DNA from: Terrabacter sp. Root85
GTDB lineage: Bacteria; Actinomycetota; Actinomycetes; Actinomycetales; Dermatophilaceae
Assembly (NCBI RefSeq): GCF_001429185.1
Contig: NZ_LMIW01000001.1
Span: 895,490 to 959,489, forward strand
Direction of reading: 5' to 3'
DNA length: 64,000 nt
Shown here piece by piece: positions 17,866-25,882 of this stretch (position 1 is the stretch's first letter; every line of letters begins with the position of its first letter). Both the position numbers and the translations under genes were made by a program. The notes under the pieces are model-generated. The model saw only the letters and a program-made list of their open reading frames with translations. It ran no database searches and was not told where the DNA came from.

Positions 17866-18498
17866 CTACGCCATGGCCGCGCGCTCGGCGCGGTCGCGGA
17901 TGCCGCGGAGCATCTTCTGGCTCATGAGGGAGCTCGCGGCCGAGACCGGCTCGACGAGGAGCGGCGACCAGCGGTGGGTGTAGGCGAAGCGCTCGCGGGT
18001 GATGAGCCGTGTCGCGCGGTGCGGGTGCCGGCGCAGGACGAACGACCACGTGAAGTCGTACGGCGCGGCCTCCGGGTCGCCGGGCACGGCCGGCGCGGCG
18101 TGCAGCACGAGTGAGCGCCCGGGTTCGACCGAGGCGACGGCGAGGGCGACCTGCGGGTGGAGGCGCACGAGGTCACCGACGGCGAGCTGCTGCCATTCGG
18201 GGGCGATGGCGTCGGCGCTGTGCAGTCGGCAGCCGGCGAGGTTCTCGAGCCGGTCGTAGCTGTAGAAGCCGCCCCGATCGGCACCGAGCTGCACGACCCA
18301 CGGCCAGACGTCCTCGGGCGGCGCTTCGATGGTGATGGCGCGCGTCGCCACGAGGCCGGCGACCGGGAGGATCTCGTCGCCCGGGAGGTGCTCGCGCGTC
18401 TCCTCGGTCGTCGCGCCCCAGTGCAGCGCAGACCAGCGCAACGTCACCACGGACAGGACCGCGGCGCCGGCGACCAACGGTGCGACGAGGCGCCTCAT
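17866..18498 (-). CDS. SRPBCC-family protein with N-terminal membrane anchor
   Basis: The 210-aa protein starts with a short hydrophobic helix (about residues 3-22) followed by an SRPBCC-like fold: ITIEAPPEDVWPWVVQLGADRGGFYSYD is characteristic of the group, then YDFTWSFVLRRH and a C-terminal helix with SLMSQKMLRGIRDRAE. It may bind a lipid or other hydrophobic ligand at the membrane. ATG 18498 is placed 7 nt after a TACCGT -10 box, supporting this start over an upstream in-frame one at 18588. Confidence 0.72.
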   Translation of the reverse strand: MRRLVAPLVAGAAVLSVVTLRWSALHWGATTEETREHLPGDEILPVAGLVATRAITIEAPPEDVWPWVVQLGADRGGFYSYDRLENLAGCRLHSADAIAPEWQQLAVGDLVRLHPQVALAVASVEPGRSLVLHAAPAVPGDPEAAPYDFTWSFVLRRHPHRATRLITRERFAYTHRWSPLLVEPVSAASSLMSQKMLRGIRDRAERAAMA

Positions 18499-18505
18499 GA
18501 TCTTC

Positions 18506-18511
18506 ACGGTA
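18506..18511 (-). promoter_or_regulatory. -10 box TACCGT of a leaderless gene
   Basis: On the minus strand TACCGT is followed by 7 nt and the ATG of the SRPBCC gene (18498). Confidence 0.55.
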
Positions 18512-18603
18512 GTCCGGAAACCGTTGGCGGTCGGCGAGATCCGCGTCACCGTCGGGTCGGGCGCCGGGGCGGCGTCGACACGAAACACCCCGGAAAGTGT
18601 TGG

Positions 18604-18632
18604 AGCCCGGCTCGCGTTCGCGAGTCCGGGCT
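18604..18632 (-). terminator. Strong hairpin adjoining the 41-nt element, copy 1
   Basis: AGCCCGG pairs with CCGGGCT and the inner CTCGCG with CGCGAG around a TT loop, with one bulged T. On the minus strand it lies downstream of the C39-like protease gene and immediately after the 41-nt element, so it may be the terminator of that gene or of a small RNA. Confidence 0.6.
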
Positions 18633-18636
18633 ACCA

Positions 18637-18677
18637 GTGACGGTTCACGTACCACAACGGGCCAACCGTCGAAGTCT
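18637..18677 (-). repeat. 41-nt conserved intergenic element, copy 1
   Basis: This 41-nt sequence, starting GTGACGGTTCACGTACCAC on the plus strand and ending CGTCGAAGTCT, recurs at 24987-25027 with one difference. Its ends GACGGTT and AACCGTC can pair. In both copies the plus-strand order is hairpin first, element second. Confidence 0.8.
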
Positions 18678-18808
18678 TGGTCTTCCTGGGAACGAGTGTC
18701 CCGCCCCAGGGCGACCGCGCCAGAGTGACACGCCGGTGTCGGCGCAGTTCGTGGAAATGACGCAAGATGGCACAAACGGACCAGAAGTGACTAGTCCCCT
18801 ATGCCTTC

Positions 18809-19957
18809 TCAGCTGATCGGCGACCCCGTTGCGAGACCAGTGAGAGCGCCGTCGGGGACGACGCGGACGCAGCCCCACTCGAGGCCGAGCCGGTCCATGA
18901 CGGCCTGGCTCGTGACGTGACGCAGGCGGCCGCCGTCGACGAGCCACACCGGGTCGGCGGACCGCTCGCGCAGCAGGGTTCGGTCGAGCGGCATCTGGCG
19001 CAGGCCACTGAGGGACCCCTGCGGGATCTCGCGGACCTTGCCCCAGTCGAGGCCGAGACCCTCGAAGACCTCGGGCGACGGGATCCAGAAGGCCTTGCCG
19101 CCGTAGACGACGTGGATCGGGTCGGTGCCGCGCTCGCGGACGAGCGTGCCGTTGCCGGGGTGGGTCGCGACGTGGGCCATCGACCCGGGCTTGGCCGACA
19201 CGACGGCGTCCCAGCGCAGCCCGCACGCGTCGAACTCCGCGGGTGACGGCACCCAGAACTGGCCCCCACCGCGGATCACCATGATGCGCGGGTCGGTCGA
19301 GTCGTGGATGACGCGGCCGTCGGCGAGGTAGCCCGGCACCTTGCGGGTGTAGCTCTCGACGAAGAGCCCGCGCCACGTCTTGCCGTTGCTGCCGGTGATG
19401 GCGCGCTCGGCCGGGTCGTCCACCGACGTGAGCTTGAGCCGCACCTCCTGGCCCGGGTTGTTATTGTCGTAGACGAGGACGTAGGTGTAGCGGCTGTCCT
19501 GCTCCCAGCCGTACGCGACGACCTGGTGGTCGTTGCCGAGCTCGGTGACCGAGCGGGCCTGGGTGAGTCCGAGCAGGACCGGCTGGCCGGAGTCGAGACG
19601 CGCCTTGAGCTTGGGCAGCTCGTCCTCGCGGGTCATCCGGGCGACGCCCTTGCCGCGCAGCCACGTCGGGTGGTCGAGGCTCGTCGCGTACTGGACGAAC
19701 GTCAGGCCGTTGTCGACGAAGGTGTCCATGAGCCGGGAGTAGATGTAATCGGCGACGAGCGAGCCGTCTTGCGGCAGAGTGCCGTTCGTTGACATGGCGA
19801 GGCCGGCGTACCAGTAGTCCATGGCGGCGGCCGCCATGCCGCCGCAGCGGCCGCGGGTCGTGATGTCGACCCCGACGGCCGGGATCCGCAGGACGTGGTT
19901 GGTGAAGCCGTTGCTGAAGGCGAAGCCGTTCTCGGCGGGCGTGAAGCTGATGCGCAT
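18809..19957 (-). CDS. C39-like/papain-fold cysteine protease with three C-terminal repeats
   Basis: The 382-aa protein has a putative catalytic Cys38 in TTRGRCGGMAAAAMDYW, His144 in GNDHQVVAYGWE and an Asp/Asn cluster at 164-167 (VYDNNNPGQE), the Cys-His-Asn/Asp order of papain-like and C39-like peptidases. The last about 165 residues are three imperfect repeats built around FWVPSPxxFxxxGLxW and VRERGTDPIxVVxGGxxF. No signal peptide is evident, so it may act inside the cell or be exported by another route. The ATG has a GGGGAGAG sequence about 10 nt upstream. The substrate is unknown; loss of peptidase activity cannot be excluded. Confidence 0.7.
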   Translation of the reverse strand: MRISFTPAENGFAFSNGFTNHVLRIPAVGVDITTRGRCGGMAAAAMDYWYAGLAMSTNGTLPQDGSLVADYIYSRLMDTFVDNGLTFVQYATSLDHPTWLRGKGVARMTREDELPKLKARLDSGQPVLLGLTQARSVTELGNDHQVVAYGWEQDSRYTYVLVYDNNNPGQEVRLKLTSVDDPAERAITGSNGKTWRGLFVESYTRKVPGYLADGRVIHDSTDPRIMVIRGGGQFWVPSPAEFDACGLRWDAVVSAKPGSMAHVATHPGNGTLVRERGTDPIHVVYGGKAFWIPSPEVFEGLGLDWGKVREIPQGSLSGLRQMPLDRTLLRERSADPVWLVDGGRLRHVTSQAVMDRLGLEWGCVRVVPDGALTGLATGSPIS

Positions 19958-20051
19958 GGTCGTGTGTCTCTCCCCGAAGGTTTGGTTGGTCGGGGAGAAG
20001 AGACGCGGGCGCCCCTGTCGATACTGGGCACCGGTACTCATACCGGTCTCG

Positions 20052-20576
20052 TCAGGGCACTCCGGACAGGTCCCACGTCGTGCCGTCGGTCGTGTCGATG
20101 AGAGCGGCCCGGTCGCACCGGAGCGTCAGGGGCAGCCGGTCGGACACCGCGTCGACGACGACCTGCAGGCGCGCCCCGGGCACCCCGGTCGTGGCCGACA
20201 CGTGCGGCATCCAGTGTCCGGGCTCGTAGTGCCGGTGGATCGTGGCGCCGGTCCGACGCAGCGCCTCGACCGCCCGGGCCTGCCGCGTGGCGAGAGCGAC
20301 CGAGGCCGAGCCGGCGAGCGCCACGCGTCCGCGCGGGAAGACGACCGTGCCCTGCACCGAGACCTCGACCGGCCCGCCGTGGCCCAGCCCGGCCACGGCG
20401 GCGCCGGCCGCCTCCTGGTCCCAGGTCAGCAGGACGGCATACGACAGGTGGGGCACGTGGTGGCCGTGGGTGTGGGAGAGCAGCGTCGGGACGCCGTCCT
20501 CCTCGAGCCGCTCCCAGAGTGCGCGGACGGCGCGGTCGGACCTGCGGTCGAGCAGCAGGCAGAGCGCGAGCGCCAT
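20052..20576 (-). CDS. 2H phosphoesterase / 2'-5' RNA ligase family protein
   Basis: The 174-aa protein carries the two H-x-S motifs of the 2H phosphoesterase superfamily: HLSYAVL in HHVPHLSYAVL and HVSATTG in HWMPHVSATTG. Family members cyclise or open 2',3'- or 2'-5' phosphodiester bonds in RNA or nucleotides. ATG 20576 (MALALCLLLDRR) is preferred because earlier residues are Arg/Ala-rich; GTG 20621 is the in-frame alternative. The neighbours give no clear functional context. Confidence 0.75.
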   Translation of the reverse strand: MALALCLLLDRRSDRAVRALWERLEEDGVPTLLSHTHGHHVPHLSYAVLLTWDQEAAGAAVAGLGHGGPVEVSVQGTVVFPRGRVALAGSASVALATRQARAVEALRRTGATIHRHYEPGHWMPHVSATTGVPGARLQVVVDAVSDRLPLTLRCDRAALIDTTDGTTWDLSGVP

Positions 20577-20720
20577 GGCCCATTGTGCGCACGCCGCCCG
20601 GCGACGGGGCGCCGTCGGCACGTATCACCGGCCCCGCTCGACCGTCAGATCAGAAGGGGCACCGTCGAGGCGCCCGGTACGAGGAGGGCGAGCCCGATGC
20701 CCGAGCAGATGGACCACCAC

Positions 20721-21326
20721 ATGACCTCGCAACGACCGGACCGGACCCGGTGGCGCCGGACCGCGATGCTCGCGCTCGCCGCGGTGACGGTGGTCCCGTC
20801 GTCGCTCTCCGCGTGTTCGACGGCACCGCCGGGTGCGACGCCGAGCCCGGCGACCGTCACGGTCACGCGCCCTCCAACGCCGCTCCCGACGTCGACTCCA
20901 GCCCCGGCATCCACCTCGACCTCCACCCCAGCCCCCGTGCCGGACGCGGTCGTCCCGGGCGAGCTCGAGGGCACGTGGCGCAGCCTCGACCAGGGATCGG
21001 CCGAGGTGCTCTACACCTTCCGGCCCGACGGCCGGTTCGAGCGGGCGGAGGTCATGATGCAGTCGCGCTCGAGCGGCACCTTCGAGTTCGACATCGGCAC
21101 CAAGGGCGTGGTCGACGTGACCGGCCCGACGCTGACGCTGACCCCGCAGGGCGGCGTGCAGACCCTCCACGACCCTGACTCGCCGTCCGGCAGCTACGAC
21201 GGGCGCCCGCTCGACGACCTGTCGAAGGAGACGTACAGGTGGTCGCGGGAGGGAGAGAACCTCGTCCTCGTCGGCAGGTTCGGAGCGGTGACCTACGAGC
21301 CGATGACGCAGGAGGCACCCCGGTGA
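20721..21326 (+). CDS. Secreted lipoprotein, unknown
   Basis: The 201-aa product has a basic N-terminus, a hydrophobic stretch and a lipobox at SLSAC followed by a long Thr/Pro/Ser-rich linker (about residues 35-75), typical of an actinobacterial surface lipoprotein. The C-terminal domain of about 120 aa contains GTWRSLDQGSAEVLYTFRPDGRFERAE, a lipocalin-like or DUF-type beta domain. Its stop overlaps the GTG of the next gene, so the two are coupled. An upstream ATG at 20697 (MPEQMDHHMTSQRP) is possible. Confidence 0.7.
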   Translation: MTSQRPDRTRWRRTAMLALAAVTVVPSSLSACSTAPPGATPSPATVTVTRPPTPLPTSTPAPASTSTSTPAPVPDAVVPGELEGTWRSLDQGSAEVLYTFRPDGRFERAEVMMQSRSSGTFEFDIGTKGVVDVTGPTLTLTPQGGVQTLHDPDSPSGSYDGRPLDDLSKETYRWSREGENLVLVGRFGAVTYEPMTQEAPR

Positions 21327-22675
21327 GCGGCCCCGACTCACCGGCCGAACGCGCCGCCGGCCGGCTGGACGGGTGGGCGGCGCGGATCCGCTCGAACCCG
21401 GCGCAGGTCGCCGTCTCGGTCCTCGTCGCGGCGCTGCTCGCCGGTGGCACGTGGCTGGCTGCCCAGGCGGGCGGCGACTGGCTGCAGTCGACGCGGCTCG
21501 AGACCCGCTCCATGGCCCTGACCGTCGAGGAGGTGCGTCACCTCTACCAGGACCAGGCTCCGGTCGCACTCGACCTCGCGCTGCTCGAGGTGCGCGCCGA
21601 CGCCTACCAGGACGCGTCCGACGCGGTCACGTCGCGGGGTCTCGCAACGCCCGGCAGCCGGCTCGCGGCCGCGGAGGCGGCGACGCTGCGCAAGACCGCG
21701 GGCGAGCTCCGGGCCGGGCTGCAGCAGGCGGGCAGCTCCCTGCTGTCCGCGGACTACGAGCGAGGCGACCACGGGTATGCCGTGAGCTCGCGCCTCGCGG
21801 ACGCGCTCACTTTGACGGGGGCCGACCCCCAAGGCGTCCAGGACGCCGTCGCCGACGGTGACGCCCGAGCGGCGTGGGCGTTGCGGCTCGCTGCCATGTC
21901 GGTCGTCGCCGCGGCCGCGTTCGTCGTCGTACGCACGGCGGGCCACCGTCACCGGGCGCAGGCGGCGACGGGCCCGCACGCCCAGGGCACGCCTGAGGGT
22001 GCCGACGACGTCGGGCTGGTGCCCCAGCCGTGGCAGGAGCGGACCCGGGCCCAGCGCCTGGCCGCCGGCGTCGCTCTCGTCGCGTGGCTGCTGCTGCCGG
22101 TCCTCACCGCGGCCCAGCTCGTGCTCTCGAGCGGGTCCGCGCGCGACGACGCCGAGTCGTCACGACGGGCGACGACGATCACGGGCTCGCTGCTCGCGAG
22201 CCAGCTCTACAGCTCGTTCGCGCTCCGGAGCCAGCAAGAGCAGGTGCAGCTCGGGATGCTCTCTCTCGCACGGCAGTTCGTCGCCGTGGGAGACGACGTG
22301 CCGGGCCAGCCCGAGCTCGCGAAAGCCGACGCCGCCGCGGCGGCGACGTGGGCGCAGGTCGCGGGCGCGATGACGGCGCCGCCCACCGAGTCCGACGGGG
22401 TCCCGGCCGACGTCGTCGCGATGGTGACGTCCGAGCCGGCGGACTACGACCGGCTCCTCGCCGCCCAGCACGAGGCGGTCGACTCCTCGCAGCGACGCGG
22501 CGACGCGGCGAACCTCATGACCCTCGGCCTCCTCCTTGCCGCGTTCACGGCGACGGCCGCAGCGTTGGCGCGACGCCCCGGACGGGCCGGCACGACCGCG
22601 ACGACGACCGCGGCGCTCATGGCGGCGACGGCCCTCGCCATCGGCGTCGTCGCGGTGCTCCGCTCGCTCGCCTGA
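21323..22675 (+). CDS. Membrane protein with five spans and two extracytoplasmic domains
   Basis: The 450-aa protein has a first span near residues 20-45, a loop of about 140 residues with many Ala/Glu-rich helices, two spans near 195-215 and 255-278, a second loop of about 130 residues and two C-terminal spans. This duplicated layout of helical extracytoplasmic loops resembles sensor modules, but no kinase, HAMP or cyclase domain follows. The GTG start overlaps the upstream lipoprotein stop (GTGA), so the pair probably works together at the cell envelope. Unknown function. Confidence 0.68.
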   Translation: MSGPDSPAERAAGRLDGWAARIRSNPAQVAVSVLVAALLAGGTWLAAQAGGDWLQSTRLETRSMALTVEEVRHLYQDQAPVALDLALLEVRADAYQDASDAVTSRGLATPGSRLAAAEAATLRKTAGELRAGLQQAGSSLLSADYERGDHGYAVSSRLADALTLTGADPQGVQDAVADGDARAAWALRLAAMSVVAAAAFVVVRTAGHRHRAQAATGPHAQGTPEGADDVGLVPQPWQERTRAQRLAAGVALVAWLLLPVLTAAQLVLSSGSARDDAESSRRATTITGSLLASQLYSSFALRSQQEQVQLGMLSLARQFVAVGDDVPGQPELAKADAAAAATWAQVAGAMTAPPTESDGVPADVVAMVTSEPADYDRLLAAQHEAVDSSQRRGDAANLMTLGLLLAAFTATAAALARRPGRAGTTATTTAALMAATALAIGVVAVLRSLA

Positions 22676-22726
22676 GGACGTCGCCGGGCACGTCCTCGAC
22701 ACGGGCTGGGAGCCGGCGACACGGCA

Positions 22727-22732
22727 TACGCT
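22727..22732 (+). promoter_or_regulatory. -10 box TACGCT of a leaderless gene
   Basis: TACGCT is followed by 6 nt and the GTG at 22739. The box is part of a GGCATACGCTG stretch, thus also part of the recurrent octamer CGGCATAC. Confidence 0.65.
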
Positions 22733-22738
22733 GACGGC

Positions 22739-23143
22739 GTGAGCCCCATGCCGGACGACCTCGACGTCGTCAACGCCAACCGCTACGTGTCGCTGACGAC
22801 GTTCCGCCGGACGGGCGCTCCGGTGAGCTCGCCCGTGTGGGTCGCCCGCGACGCCGGTGAGCTCGTCGTCATCACCGTCGACCCGAGCGGCAAGCTCAAG
22901 CGGCTCGCACACACAGCCCGGGTCGAGCTGCGCCCCTGCGACATCCGCGGGCGCGTGCCCGACGGGGCGCCGACGTATGCCGGCACGGCCGTCGTCGACC
23001 GCAGCCCGGAGGGCGTCGCCGCGGTCAAACGCGCCATGGGCCGCAAGTACGTCATGGCGCGGCTCGGTGACGCCCTGGCCGCGGTCACCGACCGGGTGCG
23101 GCCGCGTGGCCCGCGCGCCGGCATCCGCATCACCCTGGGCTGA
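22739..23143 (+). CDS. PPOX-class F420-dependent oxidoreductase
   Basis: The 134-aa protein has the split-barrel flavin/deazaflavin-binding fold typical of the Rv1155-like group: YVSLTTFRRTGAPVSSPVWVARDAGELVV, then TVDPSGKLKRLAHTARVELRPCD and a C-terminal RPRGPRAGIRITLG. These enzymes reduce small molecules with F420H2; the substrate is unknown. Leaderless start at GTG 22739. Confidence 0.85.
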   Translation: MSPMPDDLDVVNANRYVSLTTFRRTGAPVSSPVWVARDAGELVVITVDPSGKLKRLAHTARVELRPCDIRGRVPDGAPTYAGTAVVDRSPEGVAAVKRAMGRKYVMARLGDALAAVTDRVRPRGPRAGIRITLG

Positions 23144-23192
23144 CGCGAACAAAGGTTGGACACGCCGTTTCCGCGCGCCGCTGACCTGCAGT

Positions 23193-23198
23193 TATGTT
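23193..23198 (+). promoter_or_regulatory. -10 box TATGTT of a leaderless gene
   Basis: TATGTT is followed by 7 nt and the ATG at 23206. It argues against the in-frame ATG at 23194, which would lie inside the box. Confidence 0.55.
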
Positions 23199-23205
23199 GT
23201 CGAGC

Positions 23206-24162
23206 ATGAGTCCCACCGCAGGAGCCCGGCTGGTCCAGCGCCAGCTCGGCGTCATGCTGCGCAGCAAGGTCGCGGGCGATGATGCGCCCGACCGCGCGCA
23301 GCGGATCTGGGGGGCCCAGGGCGAGCGGTGGTTCACGCCCGCGGACCCGGTGTGGCGGGTGCACGCGGACGCCTCGATGTTCCCGGCGGGCGTGACGTCC
23401 CTGCTGCTCCAGATGCTCCACCCGATGGCGATGGCCGGGGTGGCCGGCCACAGCGGCTACAAGAGCGACCCGTGGGGGCGCCTCCAGCGCACGAGCCACT
23501 ACCTCGCGACGACGACCTTCGGCACGATCGAGCACGCCGAGGAGGCCATCGCGATGGTCCGCTCGATCCACGAGCGGGTGCGCGGCAAGGACCACCTCGG
23601 GCGGCCCTACCGCGCCGATGACCCGCACCTGCTCACGTGGGTGCACGCCGCCGAGATCGACTCGTTCCTCCGCGGCTACCAGACCTTCGGCGACACGCCC
23701 CTGACCGATGCCGAGGCCGACGTCTACGTCGCGCAGGCCGGCATCCCGGCCGGACGTCTCGGCGTCATCGACCCGCCCGCCTCGGTCGCCGAGCTGCGGG
23801 CCGTCCTCGCGTCCTACCGTCCCGAGCTCGAGACGTCGCCGGCCGCCCGCGAGGCCGCACGCTTCCTCCTGCTCGACCCGCCACTGCCCTTCTACGCTCG
23901 TCCGGGCTACGGGACCCTCGCCTCCGGAGGCGTGTCCCTGCTGCCCGGATGGGCGCGCGAGATGCTCGGCATCCCCCTGCCCGGCGTCGTCTCGACGCTC
24001 GTGGCGCGGCCGCTCGGGCACCTCGGCACGGCGGCGGTGCGCTGGGGCATGGCCGGGCTCGCCGAGCGTCGCCCGTCCGACACCCCTCCCGACACCCCGT
24101 CGGGCTCCCCCAGACCCCCCGACGAGCCGGATGAACTCGTCGGGGCCCAGGCCGCCAGCTGA
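23206..24162 (+). CDS. MpaB-family oxygenase (DUF2236)
   Basis: The 318-aa protein fits the ER-bound oxygenase MpaB/DUF2236 group: ERWFTPADPVWRVHADASMF, the conserved LLLQMLHPMAMAGVAGHSGY and RLQRTSHYLATTTFG, followed by HLLTWVHAAEIDSFLRGYQTFG. Family members, such as latex-clearing-protein relatives, are haem or metal oxygenases; the substrate here is unknown. The C-terminal 30 residues are Pro/Ser-rich and disordered. ATG 23206 is 7 nt after a TATGTT box. A strong terminator follows the stop. Confidence 0.82.
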   Translation: MSPTAGARLVQRQLGVMLRSKVAGDDAPDRAQRIWGAQGERWFTPADPVWRVHADASMFPAGVTSLLLQMLHPMAMAGVAGHSGYKSDPWGRLQRTSHYLATTTFGTIEHAEEAIAMVRSIHERVRGKDHLGRPYRADDPHLLTWVHAAEIDSFLRGYQTFGDTPLTDAEADVYVAQAGIPAGRLGVIDPPASVAELRAVLASYRPELETSPAAREAARFLLLDPPLPFYARPGYGTLASGGVSLLPGWAREMLGIPLPGVVSTLVARPLGHLGTAAVRWGMAGLAERRPSDTPPDTPSGSPRPPDEPDELVGAQAAS

Positions 24163-24177
24163 GCGGCCACCTTTTGA

Positions 24178-24219
24178 CCGGGCCGGGTTGCACTCAAGAA
24201 GCGGGTGCACCCGGCCCGG
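24178..24219 (+). terminator. Terminator after the MpaB-family gene
   Basis: CCGGGCCGGGTTGCAC pairs with GTGCACCCGGCCCGG (one bulged base), 16 nt after the stop. The stem is long and GC-rich, with no T-tract. Confidence 0.7.
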
Positions 24220-24332
24220 CGCCTACCTCCTGACGGCGAGCCGCCGTCGTCGCCCCGATGGCGTATGCCGTGGGCCGCCTCATCGCGTGGCCTGACGTCG
24301 CGCGGCCTGCCGCGCGAGCGGGCCCCGATCAG

Positions 24333-24338
24333 TAGGCT
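24333..24338 (+). promoter_or_regulatory. -10 box TAGGCT of a leaderless gene
   Basis: TAGGCT is followed by 6 nt and the GTG at 24345. Confidence 0.65.
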
Positions 24339-24344
24339 GCGGAT

Positions 24345-24863
24345 GTGCCCAGACTCGTGCTCACCGTCATCGGCGACGACCGCGCCGGCCTCGTCAGTGC
24401 CCTCGCGGACGTCGTCACCGCGCACGACGGCAACTGGGAGGACAGCCAGCTCGCCGAGCTGGCCGGCAAGTTCGCCGGCATCGTCGTCGTGGGTGTGCCC
24501 GGTGACCGGGTGGATGCACTGACGGCCGCGCTGGGCGAGCTCGACGGGCTGCTCGAGGTGGCCGCCCATCCGGGCGCCGACGCCTCGGGCGTTGCTGACG
24601 ACGCCGACGCGCAACGGCTCACGATCGACCTGCTCGGCAACGACAGCCCGGGCATCGTCCGCGAGGTGTCGTCGGTGCTGAGCCGGCACGAGCTGTCGAT
24701 CGAGACGATGACGACCGGGACGCGGGAGGCGCCGATGGCGGGCGGGCTGCTCTTCGAGGCGCACGTTGTCGTGCGGGTGCCGGGCGGTTCGGACTCGGCG
24801 GCACTGCGGGCCGACCTCGAGCGCCTCGCAACGGAGCTGCTCGTCGACATCGCCGTCGCCTGA
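24345..24863 (+). CDS. ACT-domain protein, GcvR-like
   Basis: The 172-aa protein is made of two tandem ACT domains: RLVLTVIGDDRAGLVSALADVV at the N-terminus and LTIDLLGNDSPGIVREVSSVL in the second half, both with the glycine at the strand-helix turn that contacts amino acids. This is the GcvR-like architecture (glycine cleavage system repressor accessory protein), but no gcv genes are nearby, so the ligand is only presumed to be an amino acid. Leaderless start at GTG 24345. Confidence 0.82.
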   Translation: MPRLVLTVIGDDRAGLVSALADVVTAHDGNWEDSQLAELAGKFAGIVVVGVPGDRVDALTAALGELDGLLEVAAHPGADASGVADDADAQRLTIDLLGNDSPGIVREVSSVLSRHELSIETMTTGTREAPMAGGLLFEAHVVVRVPGGSDSAALRADLERLATELLVDIAVA

Positions 24864-24954
24864 CGGGGGCTTGCCTGAGGCCCTGGCCGCGGCGACTGTG
24901 CATTGGGTCATCAGGTGACTCAGCGCGGCGTGGCGGCTGCCCGGGGATGACGAT

Positions 24955-24986
24955 GGGGCCCGCCTCGCGATGCGAGCTCGGGCCCC
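24955..24986 (-). terminator. Strong hairpin adjoining the 41-nt element, copy 2
   Basis: GGGGCCCG pairs with CGGGCCCC and the inner CTCGC with GCGAG. It directly abuts the 41-nt element and lies between the ACT gene (plus) and the PIN gene (minus), so it could terminate either direction. Confidence 0.6.
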
Positions 24987-25027
24987 GTGACGGTTCACGT
25001 ACCACAACGGGCCAACCGCCGAAGTCT
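24987..25027 (-). repeat. 41-nt conserved intergenic element, copy 2
   Basis: It is identical to the element at 18637-18677 over 41 nt except for one T-to-C change near its end (CGCCGAAG instead of CGTCGAAG). Conservation stops immediately on the right, and on the left is limited to the presence of a hairpin rather than its sequence. Confidence 0.8.
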
Positions 25028-25161
25028 GCGTCGTCGGTGGACGACTCCCTCCAGTGGAGACCCGCGCACGCGCCCGAATGTCCGAATTCGTGAGACCTTG
25101 CGGGACTCTTGTCGGGCTCTTGCGGAAGCGGACGGCATACGCCCTCTGTGCGTCTGGCGTC

Positions 25162-25590
25162 CTACGTCGCGGCGCCGATGTCGCAGGTCGCGAGGTGCGC
25201 CTGCCAGGTCGCGAGCAGCGAGCGGTCGCCCGAGGCGGCCAGCCCCTCCTGCCCGACGACCATGAGGGCGGTGGCGGCATGGACGGCGTCGTAGCCCCGG
25301 AGGCCGTGGGCCGAGGCCAGGTCGGCTGCACGCCTGGACAGTCGGTCGTCGACGACCACGAGGTGCATCTGCCCGGTCAGCTCGGCCAGGTGGTCGAGCA
25401 GCTCGGTGTGCTGAACGGCGCTGATGCGACCGGAGTGTCGGGCTCGCCACAGGGCGGAGGCGGCCTCCGGTCGCAGGGCCACGGAGGAGACGACGTCGTC
25501 GGCGTCGTCCCAGAGCCGCCGGCACCGGGCCGAGGTGGGTTCGGCGACGAGCAGGGGCACGAGGGCCGACGTGTCGAGGTAAAGGATCAC
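25162..25590 (-). CDS. PIN-domain ribonuclease toxin, VapC type
   Basis: The 142-aa protein has the PIN-domain acidic residues: the first Asp in MILYLDTSALVPLL, Glu in RPEAASALWRA, Asp in LRGYDAVHAATAL and a final Asp in AASGDRSLLATWQ. VapC toxins cleave RNA, usually tRNA or rRNA. Its ATG overlaps the stop of the Phd-like antitoxin (ATGA), the standard toxin-antitoxin arrangement, with antitoxin first. Confidence 0.9.
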   Translation of the reverse strand: MILYLDTSALVPLLVAEPTSARCRRLWDDADDVVSSVALRPEAASALWRARHSGRISAVQHTELLDHLAELTGQMHLVVVDDRLSRRAADLASAHGLRGYDAVHAATALMVVGQEGLAASGDRSLLATWQAHLATCDIGAAT

Positions 25591-25847
25591 CGGCTCTGGT
25601 CGCCGACGAGGTCGCCGATCCCACCGTCGACCGCGAGGGGTTCGGGTGACGGACGCTTGGGGTGTGCGCGCGTCGCGAGTCCCTCATCGAGGAGGGTCTC
25701 GAGGGCCGTGCGGCCGGACAGCGGGCGGATCTCGGCGACGGGTCGACCGCGGTCGGTGATGACCAGCGTCTCGCCCGCTCGGGCACGGTCGACGTACTCG
25801 CTCAGCCGGCTCTTCAGCTCACGGATCCCGACCTGTTGACCGCCCAT
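25587..25847 (-). CDS. Phd/YefM-type antitoxin of the VapC pair
   Basis: The 86-aa protein begins with the Phd/YefM DNA-binding fold: QQVGIRELKSRLSEYVDRA, ETLVITDRGRPVAEIRPL, and then a less ordered C-terminal tail that should wrap the toxin. The start is ATG 25847 with GAGGTGG upstream; ATG 25868 would overlap the TACAAT -10 box. A GTGAC...GTCAC inverted repeat spans the promoter and may be the autoregulatory operator. Confidence 0.85.
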   Translation of the reverse strand: MGGQQVGIRELKSRLSEYVDRARAGETLVITDRGRPVAEIRPLSGRTALETLLDEGLATRAHPKRPSPEPLAVDGGIGDLVGDQSR

Positions 25848-25852
25848 GGTGA

Positions 25853-25881
25853 CCACCTCATGGGTCATTGTAGTCACTTTG
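25853..25881 (-). promoter_or_regulatory. Promoter/operator of the toxin-antitoxin pair
   Basis: On the minus strand TACAAT (25872-25867) is a near-perfect -10 and lies inside an inverted repeat, GTGAC and GTCAC separated by about 19 nt. Antitoxin binding here would repress its own transcript; this is inference from position. Confidence 0.4.
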
Positions 25882-25882
25882 A

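Larger units (their letters stand above)
18499..18808. other. Intergenic region with a hairpin and a conserved 41-nt element
   Basis: No gene is supported in this 310-bp stretch between two minus-strand genes. It holds the -10 box of the gene at 18498, an AGCCCGG/CCGGGCT hairpin at 18604-18632 and the repeated 41-nt element at 18637-18677. The remaining bases up to 18808 show nothing I can assign. Confidence 0.6.
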
